A model generated the notes under the pieces. The model was not told the origin of the DNA, did no database searches, and saw only the letters and a program-made list of their open reading frames with translations. From the NCBI RefSeq assembly GCF_036046055.1, contig NZ_CP107939.1, positions 2,046,001-2,110,000 on the forward strand: DNA of 64,000 bases. The letters run 5' to 3'. This DNA comes from Nocardia sp. NBC_00403 (GTDB taxonomy: Bacteria > Actinomycetota > Actinomycetes > Mycobacteriales > Mycobacteriaceae). Positions 54,301 through 64,000 of this stretch are shown here, piece by piece. Both the position numbers and the translations under genes were made by a program. The first letter of the stretch is position 1; every line of letters begins with the position of its first letter.

Positions 54301-57300
54301 ATCCGGTGGCGGTCGACCTGTCCGGTGTCGACATCGATGCGGCCAACGCCGGCGGGGCGGCCACGGCGGCCATGCTGAAGTCGGTGAAGGAGCAGCTGCT
54401 CACGGTGCCGGACAAGGGCATCGGATTCGGCATGCTGCGCCACCTCAATCCTGATACCGCCGCTGCGCTGGCCGGCGATCTCGGGCAGATCGGGTTCAAC
54501 TACCTGGGGCGGGTCTCCACGGGCGGGCTGCCCGAAGGGTTGGCCGACGCGGGCTGGCTGCCGACCGGCGATCTGGGTGATCTAGGCGTGGAACTGGATC
54601 CCGCCATGCCCGCCGCCGCGGTGGTGGACATCAACGCGATTGTGGCCGATACGGACGCGGGCCCGCTGATGAATGTCATGTTCCAGTACGCCGGTGAGAT
54701 CATCGACGAGGCCGCGGTGCGCGAGCTGGCCGATGATTGGCTTGCCGCGCTGACCGCGGTGGCTCGGCATGTGGCGGATCCGGCGGCCGGTGGTCTGACG
54801 CCGTCGGATGTGCCGCTGGTGCGAGTTTCCCAGGCGGAGTTGGACATCTGGCAGCGGGAGCATCCCGGTCTGGTTGATGTGTTGCCGCTGTCACCGCTGC
54901 AGTCCGGGTTGCTTTTCCTGATGGATCTGCTGGCCGGATCGGTGGATGCCTACGTCACCCAGTTGGCGGTCGAGCTGTCCGGCGATCTCGATCTGGATCG
55001 GATACGTCGTGCGGCGCAGGCGATGCTGGACCGGCACGCGAACCTGCGGGCCGCCTTCGTACCCGCCGCGGACGGCACCCAGGTGCAACTGATCGCCGAT
55101 GGCGTACAGGTGCCGTGGCGGATTGTCGACGCGGTGCCGGATGCTGATCTGGTGTCGCTGATGGCGGCCGATCGACGGCTCGGATTCGAGCCGACGACAG
55201 CACCGCTGTTGCGATTCACGGTGTACCGCACTGAAACCGGGCGTACCCACCTGGTGCTGACTTCGCATCACATTCTGCTGGATGGCTGGTCGACGCCGCT
55301 GCTGATGAAAGACCTCATGGTCTTCTACGCGACGCACGGTGATGCGTCGCTGCTGCCGCGGGTGCGGCCCTATCGTGATTACCTGGCCTGGCTGTCAGCG
55401 CAGGATCGGGAACTCACCGTGCGGGCCTGGGGCGCGGCGATGGACGGGGTGGAGCCGACCCTGCTGGCCCCGGCGCTGCCCGCGCCGCCGGCATCGGCAG
55501 CCGGCTTCGGTACCAATACCTTCGAGCTGTCCTCGGCAGAGCTGACCGCGTTCGCCGCCGCGGCCGAGGTTACCGCCAACACGGTGGTACAGGCCGCATG
55601 GGCGCTGGTGATCGCTGGTATCACCGACCGCGAGGATGTGGTGTTCGGCGCCGCGGTTTCCGGGCGCCCGCCGCAATTGGACGGTGTCGACGACATGGTC
55701 GGACTGTTCGTGAACACCATCCCGGTCCGGGTTCGCTTCGATCCGCAGATGACGGTGCACGAGCTGTTGGGCAGGCTGCAGGGTGAGCAGGTTGCGCTGC
55801 TGGATCATCACTACCTCGGATTGGCCGATGTCCAGCGCACCGTCGGTGTCGGCGAATTGTTCGACACACTGGTGGCTTTCCAGTCCTACCCTGTCGATGC
55901 CGACGGTTTGCAGCAGGCGGGCAGCAGTATCGACGGCCTCGCGGTCGCGGGGTTGCAGTCGGCCGAGTTCACGCACTACCCGTTCTCCGTGCAGGTCGAG
56001 ATGGGCGCCCAGATTCATGTGAAGGTGATGCACCGGCGCGACACGGTGACCGACGCGGTGGCGCGCGACATCGTGGCACGATTGCGGATCCTGATCACCG
56101 AATTGATCACGGCACCGCAACGCAGCATCGCGGCGACGAACTCGGTGCTCGACGCCGCGCAAACCGACTTGATCACGCAGGCCAAGTACTGGCGCGCCGC
56201 GCTGGCCGAGCTGCCGGATGAGCTGAATCTGCCCGCGGATCGGCGCCGTCCCGCAGTCCGATCGGCCATGGTCGGGCAGGTGCTGTTCGCCGTCCAGGAC
56301 TCGGTGTACCAGGGACTTCAGGCGATGGCCCGCGAGCGGAACACGACGATCTTCACCGTTGTGCACACCGCGCTCGCGGTGTTCCTTGCGCGGATGTCGA
56401 GCACCGACGATATCGCCGTCGGTGCGCCGGTCGCGAGTCGATACGTGACCGAATCAGATAGTGCCACAGGCGCATTCGTCAATTCGGTGGTGCTGCGCAC
56501 CCTGGTGCGTGGCAAGATGACGTTCGCCGAACTGCTCGCGCAGGTGCACGCCACGGAACTGGATGCGTTCGCGCACGCCGACATTCCGTTCGATCAGCTG
56601 GTCGATCTGCTGACCCCGGAGCGCTCGGCGGCTCGGCACCCGCTGTTCCAAGTGGCGCTCTCGGTCGACACCGACACCGACACCGACACCGATGCCGGGG
56701 TCGATACCGAACAGCTCGATCTGGCACTGAACATCCGCCGGTCGGACGACGGCGTGCACGCGGCGTTCGCCTATGCGCGCGATTTGTTCGACGAGGACAC
56801 GGTGCGGGTGTTCGCGGAGCGATTCGTCCGATTGCTGGACACGATGCTCGCCCGGCCGGATGCGCCGGTCGGTGATGTGTCCCTGCTCGCTGAATCCGAA
56901 TACGAATACCTGACTCGGGTGCGGCCGAACCAGTCGATGGCCGGTGTGAGTCCGGTGGGGACCGAGCGAACACGGCCGGCCACCCTGCCGGAGCTGATGG
57001 CGGCTGCGGTGCAAGCGAACCCCCTCGGTACCGCCGTCGGCTTCGCCGATGCGACGACGACATCGGCGCAGCTGACCTACGCCGAACTCGACAAACGGTC
57101 GACCCGGCTCGCATGGTCGCTGATCGACCGCGGGATCGGTCCCGAAGATCTTGTGGTGGTAGGAATTCCGAGGTCGGTGGAGTCCGTGCTCGCGGTGTGG
57201 GCGGTGGCCAAGACGGGCGCGGGATTCGTGCCGGTCGACCCGAATTATCCGGCCGAGCGGATCGCGCACACGGTGTCGGACTGCGGTGCGGTGCTCGGGC

Positions 57301-59621
57301 TCAGCGTCGCTTCGGTCCGCGACGACCTGCCGGACCAGGTCGAATGGCTGGATATCGACGCGCAGGGATTCGGTGCTGCGGGGGCGGGGCATCCGGACGC
57401 ACCGATTACCGATGACGACCGCGTGCGGCCGCTGCGCGCCGAGCATCCGGCCTACGTGATCTACACATCAGGGTCGACAGGCACGCCGAAGGGCGTAACG
57501 GTTACCCAGGCCGGGCTGGCAGGCTTCTGCGAGGAGCAGCGCGTTCGGTACCGGGTGACGAGTGCCGCGCGCACCCTGCATTTCGCGTCCCCCGCTTTCG
57601 ATGCGTCGGTGCTGGAGCTGCTCCTCGCACTCGGCGCCGCGGCAACGATGGTGGTGGTCTCGCCCGCGGTCTACGGCGGTGGCGAACTAGCGGCGCTGTT
57701 GCGCCGCGAGCAGGTCACGCATGCGTTCATCACCCCGGCAGCCCTTGCATCGGTGGATCCGAGCGGCCTCGACAACCTGCGTGTCGTGGTTGCCGGGGGT
57801 GAAGCATGTCCGCCGGATCTGGTCCGGCGTTGGGTCTTGCCGATCGGGCAGCAGGGCACCCGCGAGTTCTTCAATGGCTACGGGCCGACCGAGACCACGA
57901 TCATGACCAACATCAGCGCCCCGATGGTGCCGGGTGCGCTGGTGACGATCGGCGGCCCGATCCGCGAGATCGGCGAGTATGTCCTCGACGAGCGGCTACG
58001 GCCGGTGCCCGATGGCGTGATCGGCGAGCTCTACATTGCCGGGGCACAGTTGGCGCGCGGCTATCACGCCCGCCCTGGGCTGAGCGCGGGACGGTTCATT
58101 CCCAATCCGTTCGACACCAGTGGTTCTCGCATGTACCGCACCGGCGACCTGGTGCGGTGGACTGCGGACGGTGAGCTGGAATACATGGGGCGCAACGACT
58201 TCCAGGTGAAGATTCGCGGTTTCCGTATCGAGCTCGGCGAGATCGATGCGGTGCTCGGCGCGCACGAGAATGTCGACTTCGCGGCCACCATCGGCCACGA
58301 ACTCGACAACGGCACAACTATTCTGGCCGCCTATGTGCATGTGGTCGGTGCGGCCGAAGTCGATGCCGAGGAGTTGACCGCATTCGCACAGCAGCGGCTG
58401 CCCGCGCACATGGTCCCGACCACCATTACCGTGCTCGACGATATTCCGCTGACGCCGGTCGGCAAGCTGGACCGTCGTGCGCTGCCGGAACCGGTATTCG
58501 CGGCGCGGCCGTTCCGTGCGCCGTCGACGCCGGTCGAGAAGATTGTCGCGCGGACGTTCGCCGAGGTGCTCGGTCTTACCGAGGGCACCGACGGTAGTGC
58601 GGCGGATCATCGAATCGGGTTGGACGACAACTTCTTCGAACGTGGCGGAAACTCTTTGGTCGCCACGAAACTGGTGCGCCTGCTGAGCACGGAGCTCGGC
58701 GAACGTATCCCGGTTATGTGGGTGTTCAACGCGCCTACTCCGGCGCAGCTGGCCACCGAGGTGGAACGGCGCCGCGGCGGCCAGGTCGCCGATGATTCCG
58801 CGTTCGACGTGTTGCTGCCGTTGCGGCAGTCGGGATCGCTGGAGCCGCTGTTCTGCATTCATCCGGTCGGCGGTCTGTCCTGGTCGTTCGCTGGTCTGGC
58901 CGCGCACGTCGATCGGGAGCGGCCGATCTACGGTTTGCAGTCACCCTCGCTCGGCTCCGACGAAGCACTGCCGAATTCGATCGAAGATTGGGCGCGGCGC
59001 TATATCAAGGAGATCCGTTCGGTGCAGCCGCAGGGGCCGTACCACTTGTTGGGCTGGTCGCTCGGTGGTGTCATCGCGCACGCCATCGCTGTGCAGTTGC
59101 AGGACGAGGGCGAGCAGGTCGGTCTGCTGGCGATGATGGACAGCTTCTTGGCCACCGCCATTGATGTCGAGGCCGTCGAAGCCGACACCACACCCGAGCC
59201 GATACCGATTGCCGAGTTGGTCGGTGGATTGTTCGGTGACGTCGACCTGGGCCTCGATGCGGACATCGACGTGGCAAGGCTGGCCGACCAGTTGGCAGGA
59301 CTGCCGGAACCGTTCGCCTCGTTCGGCCCCGAGCGGATTACCCGAGTGGTCGATGCGGGTATTCGATCGGCAGCCCTCATGTACGAGTATCGCGCCCGCC
59401 CCTTCCATGGTGACCTCGTCTACTTCACCGCGGCCCACGATGCGCCCGCCGGTAGCGCAGGCGCCGCGACATGGGTCGAAGCGGTCGATGGCACCGTGCG
59501 CGACTTCGACGTGGCGCAAACGCATTGGCGGATGACGGCTGGCTCGGCGCTGGCCCGCATCGGCTCGGTACTGGCCCAGGTGTGGGCGGGTTCGCCCGAT
59601 AGTGCTGCCGCTGTCGAATAA
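48345..59621 (+). CDS. NRPS3: A-PCP-C-A-PCP-E-C-half C-A-PCP-TE
   Basis: 3758 residues. A1 (P-loop near 180, pocket D-A-L-F-V-G-G-I-M) and PCP1 (Ser 566) are near copies of those in NRPS2. Then C (HHISADG, 754), A2 (P-loop 1242, pocket D-P-L-I-D-G-A-I-T), PCP2 (GGDSIMSIQ, Ser 1627; GGDS is typical before E), E (HHDVIDG, 1816), a complete D-specific-looking C (HHILLDG, 2308), a second C lacking its N-terminal lobe (about 2615-2860), A3 (P-loop 3041, pocket again D-A-L-F-V-G-G-I-M), PCP3 (Ser 3437) and TE (GWSLGG, 3572). It would add three residues, the middle one epimerised, to a chain from NRPS1. A hairpin follows the stop. Confidence 0.92.
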   Translation: MSRPTRVRPTRTRGARVTTLPQLMATAVESNPGGVALVHADATTTLAQLSYAELDDRSNRLARLLIDHGVGPEDLVAVGIPRSVESVVAVWAIAKCGAGFVPVDPNYPADRVAHMVSDSGAVLGLTVASVSADLPDRIEWLEIDTAELVQLLGEYPADPVTNADRARPLRAAHPAYVIYTSGSTGAPKGVVVTQAGLSSFCDEQRERYRVTTASRTLHFASPSFDASVLELLLALGGAATMVVVSPTVYGGDELAELLRRERVTHGFITPSVLASLPPEGLDELRVVVAGGEACPPELVRRWVLPISAGTREFCNGYGPTETTIMVNISAPMTPGVPVTIGGPIRAITEYALDAQLTPVPDRVVGELYVSGAQLARGYHDRPGLTASRFVADPFGPPGSRLYRTGDLVRWTADQELEYLGRNDFQVKIRGFRIELGEIDAVLAEHETVDFAVTVGHQLENAGTILVSYVHAANGLPVDPAELTALAERSLPAHMVPTTIMVLDEIPLTPVGKLDRGALPTPQLRTRAFRAPSGVIETLVADTFAELLGTDAAVGADDDFFALGGNSLIATQLTARLGAALDTRVRARWLFETPTVAGVAATLAEHAGSGGRVALVAGPRPERIPLSLAQQRMWFLNQFDTASAAYNIPVAVRLSGDLDLASLQLAVADVVARHEVLRTVYPAHDGIAYQSVLPPGQAVPDVSPELVDAAALREQIGGLVAAGFDVTTEVPLRAKLFRVDGVDTAAEYVLVLVAHHISADGWSIGPLTRDLMLAYAARSGGDAPAWAPLPVQYADFALWQRAVLGSESDPESLAGQQLSYWTQALAGLADELNLPSDRPRPAVQSFAGGRIDFVIDAERHAALVRLAKEHNVTLFMVVHAALAVLLARLSGADDIAIGTPVAGRGEAELDDVIGMFVNTLVLRTEVAGQLSFLELLARTREADLQAFAHADLPFERLVDVLSPERSSARQPLFQVMLSFQNLPDADFELPGLRIGAVDFEVETAKFDLSLTIQATTGRDGGMAASLSFAEDLFDAATVAGFVERFTRVLAAVTGNPDAPVGDLPVLAQDEYEMLTRVHPVDVTGADLLPDILTRGVRSGADRIAVRYRGRSISYGELDEHTSRLARVLIDRGVGPDQLVVLCCPRSYETVAAMMAVAKAGGAWVPVDPTNPRDRVRYMVTDSKAVLGVTFAEYVDELPDDVEWLVLDDPEVEQLCAAQSAAAVTDADRLAPLHIRHPAYVIYTSGSTGRPKGVVVTHTGLSSLLDYAIELHQFGPQHRMLHVRTTIADPSVLEWMCAFATGATLVIVPSTIIGGPDLSELIRVERATHTIITPAVLGTLDPTGMDDLVVVDVGGDVTTTELVDKWQPGRRYLNAYGPTESTITCSYGDLVAGRPVTIGPPVPGTSALVLDGRLNPVPPGVVGELYLAGAGLARGYNNRAELTSERFIANPWGEPGARMYRTGDLVRRVPEPNGPVGWTLEYLGRTDFQVKIRGFRIELGEIDAVLGSHDDVEYVVTIGRETAAGAQILVSYVLAAPGHVVDPARLTEFAARSLAPYMVPAAIVVLDEVPLTPIGKLDRKALPEPQFKVTVSREPVGVVESQLAGLFAQVLGVDRVGVDDSFFAVGGDSIMSIQLVSRAKAAGIVFTPRDVFEQKTVARLARVAVDVGDIALVELAELPGGGVGEVPLTPVVAASLAAGSFGRFAQAMVLGLPEDIDHAGLVATVGAVLDHHDVLRSRVSQVDGRWRFEVQAHGAVDAAALVREVEVPAGVDDTELNRIGSAAMDSVLDALDPAAGVMLALGWVRRPDARDALIVAAHHDVIDGVSWRILIPDLVLAWIQRASGQAVALPATGTSFRRWAHGLVEEAAGAARIGELDYWRGLLAASDPLLGIRALDPAVDTHATVRQFAVQVPVEVTDAVLTKVPALYRGGVNDGLLAALALAVRSWRARRGIDAPVTRVRLEGHGREEDAVPGADLTRTIGWFTSLYPVAVDLSGVDIDAANAGGAATAAMLKSVKEQLLTVPDKGIGFGMLRHLNPDTAAALAGDLGQIGFNYLGRVSTGGLPEGLADAGWLPTGDLGDLGVELDPAMPAAAVVDINAIVADTDAGPLMNVMFQYAGEIIDEAAVRELADDWLAALTAVARHVADPAAGGLTPSDVPLVRVSQAELDIWQREHPGLVDVLPLSPLQSGLLFLMDLLAGSVDAYVTQLAVELSGDLDLDRIRRAAQAMLDRHANLRAAFVPAADGTQVQLIADGVQVPWRIVDAVPDADLVSLMAADRRLGFEPTTAPLLRFTVYRTETGRTHLVLTSHHILLDGWSTPLLMKDLMVFYATHGDASLLPRVRPYRDYLAWLSAQDRELTVRAWGAAMDGVEPTLLAPALPAPPASAAGFGTNTFELSSAELTAFAAAAEVTANTVVQAAWALVIAGITDREDVVFGAAVSGRPPQLDGVDDMVGLFVNTIPVRVRFDPQMTVHELLGRLQGEQVALLDHHYLGLADVQRTVGVGELFDTLVAFQSYPVDADGLQQAGSSIDGLAVAGLQSAEFTHYPFSVQVEMGAQIHVKVMHRRDTVTDAVARDIVARLRILITELITAPQRSIAATNSVLDAAQTDLITQAKYWRAALAELPDELNLPADRRRPAVRSAMVGQVLFAVQDSVYQGLQAMARERNTTIFTVVHTALAVFLARMSSTDDIAVGAPVASRYVTESDSATGAFVNSVVLRTLVRGKMTFAELLAQVHATELDAFAHADIPFDQLVDLLTPERSAARHPLFQVALSVDTDTDTDTDAGVDTEQLDLALNIRRSDDGVHAAFAYARDLFDEDTVRVFAERFVRLLDTMLARPDAPVGDVSLLAESEYEYLTRVRPNQSMAGVSPVGTERTRPATLPELMAAAVQANPLGTAVGFADATTTSAQLTYAELDKRSTRLAWSLIDRGIGPEDLVVVGIPRSVESVLAVWAVAKTGAGFVPVDPNYPAERIAHTVSDCGAVLGLSVASVRDDLPDQVEWLDIDAQGFGAAGAGHPDAPITDDDRVRPLRAEHPAYVIYTSGSTGTPKGVTVTQAGLAGFCEEQRVRYRVTSAARTLHFASPAFDASVLELLLALGAAATMVVVSPAVYGGGELAALLRREQVTHAFITPAALASVDPSGLDNLRVVVAGGEACPPDLVRRWVLPIGQQGTREFFNGYGPTETTIMTNISAPMVPGALVTIGGPIREIGEYVLDERLRPVPDGVIGELYIAGAQLARGYHARPGLSAGRFIPNPFDTSGSRMYRTGDLVRWTADGELEYMGRNDFQVKIRGFRIELGEIDAVLGAHENVDFAATIGHELDNGTTILAAYVHVVGAAEVDAEELTAFAQQRLPAHMVPTTITVLDDIPLTPVGKLDRRALPEPVFAARPFRAPSTPVEKIVARTFAEVLGLTEGTDGSAADHRIGLDDNFFERGGNSLVATKLVRLLSTELGERIPVMWVFNAPTPAQLATEVERRRGGQVADDSAFDVLLPLRQSGSLEPLFCIHPVGGLSWSFAGLAAHVDRERPIYGLQSPSLGSDEALPNSIEDWARRYIKEIRSVQPQGPYHLLGWSLGGVIAHAIAVQLQDEGEQVGLLAMMDSFLATAIDVEAVEADTTPEPIPIAELVGGLFGDVDLGLDADIDVARLADQLAGLPEPFASFGPERITRVVDAGIRSAALMYEYRARPFHGDLVYFTAAHDAPAGSAGAATWVEAVDGTVRDFDVAQTHWRMTAGSALARIGSVLAQVWAGSPDSAAAVE

Positions 59622-59650
59622 CACCTGGTAGCAGGTAATATTCGACGCCG

Positions 59651-59692
59651 GCCGGGATCGAGTCGGGAGTGTCCGACGCGATCCCGACCGGC
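59651..59692 (+). terminator. Imperfect hairpin after NRPS3
   Basis: CGGGATCG (59653-59660) pairs with CGATCCCG (59679-59686), extended by an inner TCGG/CCGA stem. It starts about 30 bases after the NRPS3 stop. There is no clear T-run, so termination is likely but not certain. Confidence 0.45.
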
Positions 59693-59992
59693 ACCGCGCT
59701 CGACCGGATCGCCGAGGTGCTGACCGCGAGCTCGAGGTGCACGGCATTATGAACCATTGACCAGTCAGAACATTCGCCGAACGACTCGCGTCAGCCCGGC
59801 TCGCCGGGTAACTTACCGGGGCGTAACACCGTGGGCCCCCGATGCACCTGGCACTCGAGGCGGTCACCGGCGCACGCCTACACTTCTTTCGTTGCGCGGT
59901 CGCAGTCGCCCAGTACAACGACCTCGAAGTGGGGCTTTGGAGATAGTGTCGGCCGCGCGGCCCGGCTTGACGCGAGAGGTGAATGAACTCGA
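59693..59992. other. Leader region of NRPS4
   Basis: About 300 bp without a gene. It holds a hairpin CCCGG-CTCG-CCGGG (59795-59808), a 12-bp palindrome GGCCGCGCGGCC near 59951, and, just before the ATG, the block GGTGAA..ACTCGAATGGAT shared with the NRPS1 start. The promoter is presumably here. Confidence 0.45.
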
Positions 59993-62900
59993 ATGGATAT
60001 TGCTCGACGTTCTGTTCGTGTCAACCGCCGTCGGCGGTCGGGGGCGCCGCTTCTCGGGCAGCTGCTGACCGCAGCGGTCGAGTCGGCGGCGGATTCGGCG
60101 GCGATCCGGTTCAACCCGACCGGTGATCCGGCCGATCAGCGTGAGCTCACCTACCGCGAGCTGGATGAGGCGTCCTCACGCCTTGCGCGTGAGCTGATCG
60201 ATCGCGGTGCAGGCCCGGGGGACCTGGTGGCGATCGCGATCACCCGCTCGGTGGAATCGGTGCTCGCGGTCTGGGCCGTCGCGAAGACCGGGGCTGCCTA
60301 TGTGCCGGTCGATCCGGCCTATCCCGCGGACCGGATCGCGCACATCCTGTCCGACTCGCAGGTCGTTTTCGGACTCACCACGCAGGCGCATCGCGCGGGC
60401 CTCGGGCGATCGGTGTACTGGATCGAACTCGACGATCCGGTGGTCGCCGAACGCTTCGCCGCCCGGCCCGAGCATCCGATCTCCTACACCGATCGGGTCC
60501 GGCCGCTCATCGACAAGCATCCGGCCTACGTCATCTACACGTCGGGATCGACCGGACAGCCCAAGGGCGTCGTCGTCACTCACACCGGGCTTTCCGGACT
60601 GGTCACCGCGCAATGCGAGCGCTATGCGGTCACCGACCGATCCCGGGTCACGCAGCTGAGCTCACCGAGCTTCGACTTCTCGCTGATGGAGATGCTGTTC
60701 ACCTTCGCCTCGGGCGCCACACTCGTCATCGTGCCGCCGAAGGTGTTCGGCGGCGCCGACCTTGCCGATCTCCTCCGCCGCGAGCGGATCACCCATCTGC
60801 TGATCACACCGGGCGCACTGGAGTCGGTCGAGCCGACCGGCCTCGACGAGCTGCGCGTCGTCGTGGTGGGTGGCGATCGGGTCCATCCCGAACTCGTCGG
60901 CCGCTGGGCGACCGGCGACCGCACGATGTTCAACGCCTACGGTCCGACCGAGGCCACGGTCATGGTCACCACCACCGCGCCGATGCGGCCGCATGCGGAA
61001 GTCACCATCGGCGCAGCCATCCCGGGAGTCGGCGCGTTCGTGCTGGATTCGCGATTGCGCCCGGTGCCTGCGGGCGTGATCGGCGAGCTGTACCTCTCCG
61101 GGGCCGCACTCGCGCAGGGCTATCTCGGGCAGCCCGCGCCGACCGCGGACCGGTTCGTCGCCAGCCCTTTCGACGCCGAGACCGGCGCCGAGGACAGCAG
61201 GCTCTACCGCACCGGCGACCTGGTCCGGCGGCGCGAATCCGATGGCGCCTTCGAATATCTCGGCCGCTGCGACTTCCAGGTGAAGATCCGCGGCATCCGT
61301 GTCGAACTGGGTGAGATCGACAGTGTGCTGACCAGCTATCCCGGCATCGATTTCGCCGCGACCGTCGGCACCACGCTCCCGTCGGCGATGGCGCTTGTCG
61401 CCTACGTGCTCGCGCATCCCGGCGTCGTTGTCGATACCGCCGAGCTCGCGGCGTTCGCCGGAAAATCGTTGCCCGACTATATGGTTCCCAGCGCCATCGT
61501 GGTGCTCGACGAAATTCCGCTCACCCCGGCGGGGAAGCTGGACCGGGCCGCGCTGCCCGAACCGGTGTTCGCGACCGAACAATTCCGCGCACCGGTCACC
61601 CGGACCGAACAGATCGTCGCCGACGTCTTCGCGGCGCTGCTGGTCGCGGGCGCCACCGATACCGGTGGCCAGGTCGGCGTGGATGACGACTTCTTCGCGC
61701 TCGGCGGAAACTCGTTGCTCGCGGCGCAGGCAGTGGCGCGCATCGGCAACGCACTGGACGCGCGAGTGCCGATGCAGCTGCTCTTCGAGGCGTCTTCCGT
61801 TGCCGGGCTTGCCGAGCGGGTGGAGCGGCTGGCCGGTACTGCCGCCGGTCCGGCACTCGGTTCGCTGCCGCGGCCCGATCGGATTCCGCTGTCGTTCGCG
61901 CAGCAGCGGATGTGGTTCCTGAACCGCTTCGACCCGGCGAGCGCGGTCGACAACATTCCCGTTGCAGTGCGGTTGTCGGGTCGGCTCGATGTCGACGCGC
62001 TGCGCGCTGCGGTGCGCGATGTGGTCGAGCGGCACGAGTCGCTGCGCACGATCTATCCCGATATCGACGGCGAAGGCTTCCAGGTCGTGCTGCCGGTCGA
62101 GGATGTGCGGGCGGTTCCCGAGCTCGAGCCGCAGCAGGTCGCCGAGATCGATCTGCCCCGCTTCGTCACCGCGGCCACCATCGATGGCTTCGATGTGACG
62201 ACCGAACCTCCGGTGCGGCTGCGGCTGTTGCAGACCAGCGATGCCGAACACGTGCTGGTGTGCGTTGTCCACCACATCGCGGGCGACGGTTTCTCGATGG
62301 CCCCGCTGACCAGGGACCTGATGGCCGCGTATGTGACCCGGACGCGGGCCGGCCGGCCGGACTGGCAGCCGCTGGCCGTGCAGTACCCCGACTACGCGAT
62401 CTGGCAGCGGGCGATTCTGGGCAGCGAGGATGACGCGAATTCGCTTTCGGCCCGGCAGATCGCCTACTGGCAGCACGAATTGGCTGATCTTCCCGGCCAA
62501 TTGGAATTGCCGGTGGACCGGCCGCGTCCCGTGGTCGCGACCAACAATGGCGCGGTCTTCGCCTTCGATATCGATGCCGAGGTGCATCAGCTGCTGCGCA
62601 ACGTTGCGCAGCAGCACAATTCGACGCTGTTCATGGTGGTGCACGCTGCGCTCGCGGTGCTGCTCGCGCGGTTGTCGGGCACCAGGGACATCGCGATCGG
62701 AACGCCGGTCGCCGGTCGTGGCGCGGCGGCGCTCGACGATCTGATCGGCATGTTCGTCAATACCCTTGTGCTGCGCACCGATATCGACCCCGACAGCACC
62801 TTCGACCAGCTGCTGCGCGCGGTGCGACAGACCGATGTGCAAGCCTTCGGTCACGCCGACGTGCCGTTCGAGCGGCTGGTCGAATTGCTCGATCCGGTCC

Positions 62901-64000
62901 GTTCCACAGCGCGGCATCCGCTCTTCCAGGTGCTGCTGACCTTCCAGAACCTGGCGCAGCCGGAGCTGGAACTTCCCGGTCTGGCTGTGTCACCCGTGGA
63001 GATGGCGCTGCCGGTGGCAAAGTTCGACCTACAGCTGGAAGTCGTCGAGAACATCGATGCCGACGGTGCCGCACAAGGTATTTCGGCGCTGTTCAGCTAT
63101 GCGACGGACCTGTTCGACGCGGCCACCGTGCACGACTTCGCCGACCGCTTCCGCAAGATCCTCGGCGCGGTGGCCGCCGATTCCGCCGCCGTCGTCGGCG
63201 ATATAGACGTGTACGCACCCGGTGAGCGTGCACTGGTGCTGCACGAATGGAACACCCCCGGCGTGCGGGTGCCCGAGGTGACCCTGGTCGACCTCATCGC
63301 CGCCCAGGTGCGAGCGCGACCCGATGCCACCGCCGTGCGTTGCGGGGACACCACACTGACCTTCGGCGAGTTACAGCGTCGCGCCAACCGGGTGGCACGG
63401 GCCTTGATAGCTCGCGGCGCAGGACCGGAAACGCTCGTCGCCGTGGCAGTTTCACGGACCGAGGAGCTGCCGGTCGCCCTGCTCGCGGTGCTCACGACCG
63501 GGGCGGCGTACCTGCCCGTCGATACCGCCTACCCGGTGCAGCGGCTGGAATACATGCTCGCCGACGCCGCACCGGTGTGCGTGCTCAGCACCGCGAGCGA
63601 ACGGGACGCCGTGCCCCCCGGCGATATTCCGGTCGTGCTGCTGGAGGAAGCGTCCGAATTCGCCGACGGCAGGATCATCGATGCCCACCGCATCGCGCCG
63701 CTGCGCCCGGACAATCTGGCCTATGTCATTTACACCTCCGGCTCGACGGGCGAGCCGAAGGGCGTCGGCGTCGCGCACCGCAATGTCCTGGAGTTGTTCG
63801 CCAACACCCAGCTGCTTCTCGAATTCGACGAAACCGATGTGTGGACGTTGTTCCACTCCTTCGCCTTCGACTTCTCGGTGTGGGAGTTGTGGTGTGCGCT
63901 GGCCAACGGCGGCAGCGTGGTGATGGTCGACCACTTCACCGCACGCACTCCGGAACAGTTGCGCGAGTTGCTGATTCGCGAGCGCGTCACGGTGCTGAAT
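59993..64000 (+). CDS. NRPS4: A-PCP-C-A..., 3' end outside window
   Basis: At least 1336 residues from the ATG at 59993 (GAGAGGTGA upstream). The N-terminus MDIARRSVRVNRRRRSGAPL parallels NRPS1 almost residue for residue. Order: A1 (P-loop near 183; pocket D-F-M-L-V-G-A-V-M), PCP1 (GGNSLLAAQ, Ser 574), C (HHIAGDG, 760) and A2 (P-loop near 1248). A2 shows FAFDFSVWE and ends at VTVLN, giving D-F-W-N for the first four pocket positions, as in threonine-activating domains. The lack of an N-terminal C domain marks it as another initiating protein. Confidence 0.9.
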   Translation, partial: MDIARRSVRVNRRRRSGAPLLGQLLTAAVESAADSAAIRFNPTGDPADQRELTYRELDEASSRLARELIDRGAGPGDLVAIAITRSVESVLAVWAVAKTGAAYVPVDPAYPADRIAHILSDSQVVFGLTTQAHRAGLGRSVYWIELDDPVVAERFAARPEHPISYTDRVRPLIDKHPAYVIYTSGSTGQPKGVVVTHTGLSGLVTAQCERYAVTDRSRVTQLSSPSFDFSLMEMLFTFASGATLVIVPPKVFGGADLADLLRRERITHLLITPGALESVEPTGLDELRVVVVGGDRVHPELVGRWATGDRTMFNAYGPTEATVMVTTTAPMRPHAEVTIGAAIPGVGAFVLDSRLRPVPAGVIGELYLSGAALAQGYLGQPAPTADRFVASPFDAETGAEDSRLYRTGDLVRRRESDGAFEYLGRCDFQVKIRGIRVELGEIDSVLTSYPGIDFAATVGTTLPSAMALVAYVLAHPGVVVDTAELAAFAGKSLPDYMVPSAIVVLDEIPLTPAGKLDRAALPEPVFATEQFRAPVTRTEQIVADVFAALLVAGATDTGGQVGVDDDFFALGGNSLLAAQAVARIGNALDARVPMQLLFEASSVAGLAERVERLAGTAAGPALGSLPRPDRIPLSFAQQRMWFLNRFDPASAVDNIPVAVRLSGRLDVDALRAAVRDVVERHESLRTIYPDIDGEGFQVVLPVEDVRAVPELEPQQVAEIDLPRFVTAATIDGFDVTTEPPVRLRLLQTSDAEHVLVCVVHHIAGDGFSMAPLTRDLMAAYVTRTRAGRPDWQPLAVQYPDYAIWQRAILGSEDDANSLSARQIAYWQHELADLPGQLELPVDRPRPVVATNNGAVFAFDIDAEVHQLLRNVAQQHNSTLFMVVHAALAVLLARLSGTRDIAIGTPVAGRGAAALDDLIGMFVNTLVLRTDIDPDSTFDQLLRAVRQTDVQAFGHADVPFERLVELLDPVRSTARHPLFQVLLTFQNLAQPELELPGLAVSPVEMALPVAKFDLQLEVVENIDADGAAQGISALFSYATDLFDAATVHDFADRFRKILGAVAADSAAVVGDIDVYAPGERALVLHEWNTPGVRVPEVTLVDLIAAQVRARPDATAVRCGDTTLTFGELQRRANRVARALIARGAGPETLVAVAVSRTEELPVALLAVLTTGAAYLPVDTAYPVQRLEYMLADAAPVCVLSTASERDAVPPGDIPVVLLEEASEFADGRIIDAHRIAPLRPDNLAYVIYTSGSTGEPKGVGVAHRNVLELFANTQLLLEFDETDVWTLFHSFAFDFSVWELWCALANGGSVVMVDHFTARTPEQLRELLIRERVTVLN

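Overview
The window reads as chromosome of a high-GC actinomycete, most likely Nocardia or a close relative. The genus is inferred from family content, not from any marker gene. Supporting families are an SCO5389-family protein, a DUF1542-type glycine-rich membrane protein, NlpC/P60 and M23 wall hydrolases, a SARP/AfsR regulator, a SigJ-like sigma factor, a tRNA-Arg without encoded CCA, and several leaderless promoters (TANNNT six to seven bases before the start codon).

Layout. 1-1020: end of a ParA-like gene overlapping a ParB-like partner, then a terminator. 1360-2343: a secreted NlpC/P60 hydrolase. 2344-3762: no supportable gene. 3763-7091 (minus): a coupled operon with a DyP-type peroxidase, followed by a 49-residue membrane peptide. 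7518-8213: a six-helix membrane protein. 8416-15295: a module of two SDR oxidoreductases, an NmrA-like protein and an MBL-fold lipoprotein around a large SARP regulator on the opposite strand; similar TGTCAG/CTGACA repeats precede both SDR genes. 15459-16730: gene rubble (5'-truncated NUDIX, membrane-protein and Sel1-repeat fragments, tRNA-like fragment). 16763-21479: a decayed integrated element bounded by a 47-bp perfect repeat, lying against an intact tRNA-Arg(CCU). It carries an XRE regulator, a frameshifted winged-helix gene, a small membrane protein, an FAD oxidoreductase, an ECF sigma factor and an integrase remnant. 21775-34135: metabolic and housekeeping genes (DUF1542, flavin monooxygenase, acyl-CoA dehydrogenase, GT2, esterase pseudogene, ArsR plus histidine-rich CDF exporter, acyl-CoA ligase, SCO5389, nitronate monooxygenase, M23 peptidase), then a LuxR-type regulator.

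34387-64000 is a non-ribosomal peptide synthetase (NRPS) locus with four large genes; the last runs off the window. NRPS1 is A-PCP-C-A-PCP-C plus a degenerate A domain. NRPS2 is A-PCP-C-A-PCP-TE. NRPS3 is A-PCP-C-A-PCP-E-C-half C-A-PCP-TE. NRPS4 is A-PCP-C-A and continues. The natural reading is that the terminal C domain of NRPS1 acts with the leading A-PCP of NRPS2 or NRPS3. That would give a tetrapeptide with NRPS2 or a pentapeptide containing one D-residue with NRPS3.

The most interesting signal is how this locus arose. The 5' part of NRPS3 and 0.5 kb upstream of it are a copy of the end of NRPS1, the NRPS1-NRPS2 spacer and the start of NRPS2. A deletion scar of a second NRPS1 lies in the NRPS2-NRPS3 gap, and NRPS4 is again NRPS1-like. 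The locus therefore looks like a tandemly amplified two-gene assembly line, caught in the middle of diversification. No tailoring enzyme, MbtH protein or exporter is visible before the window ends, so the product cannot be named.
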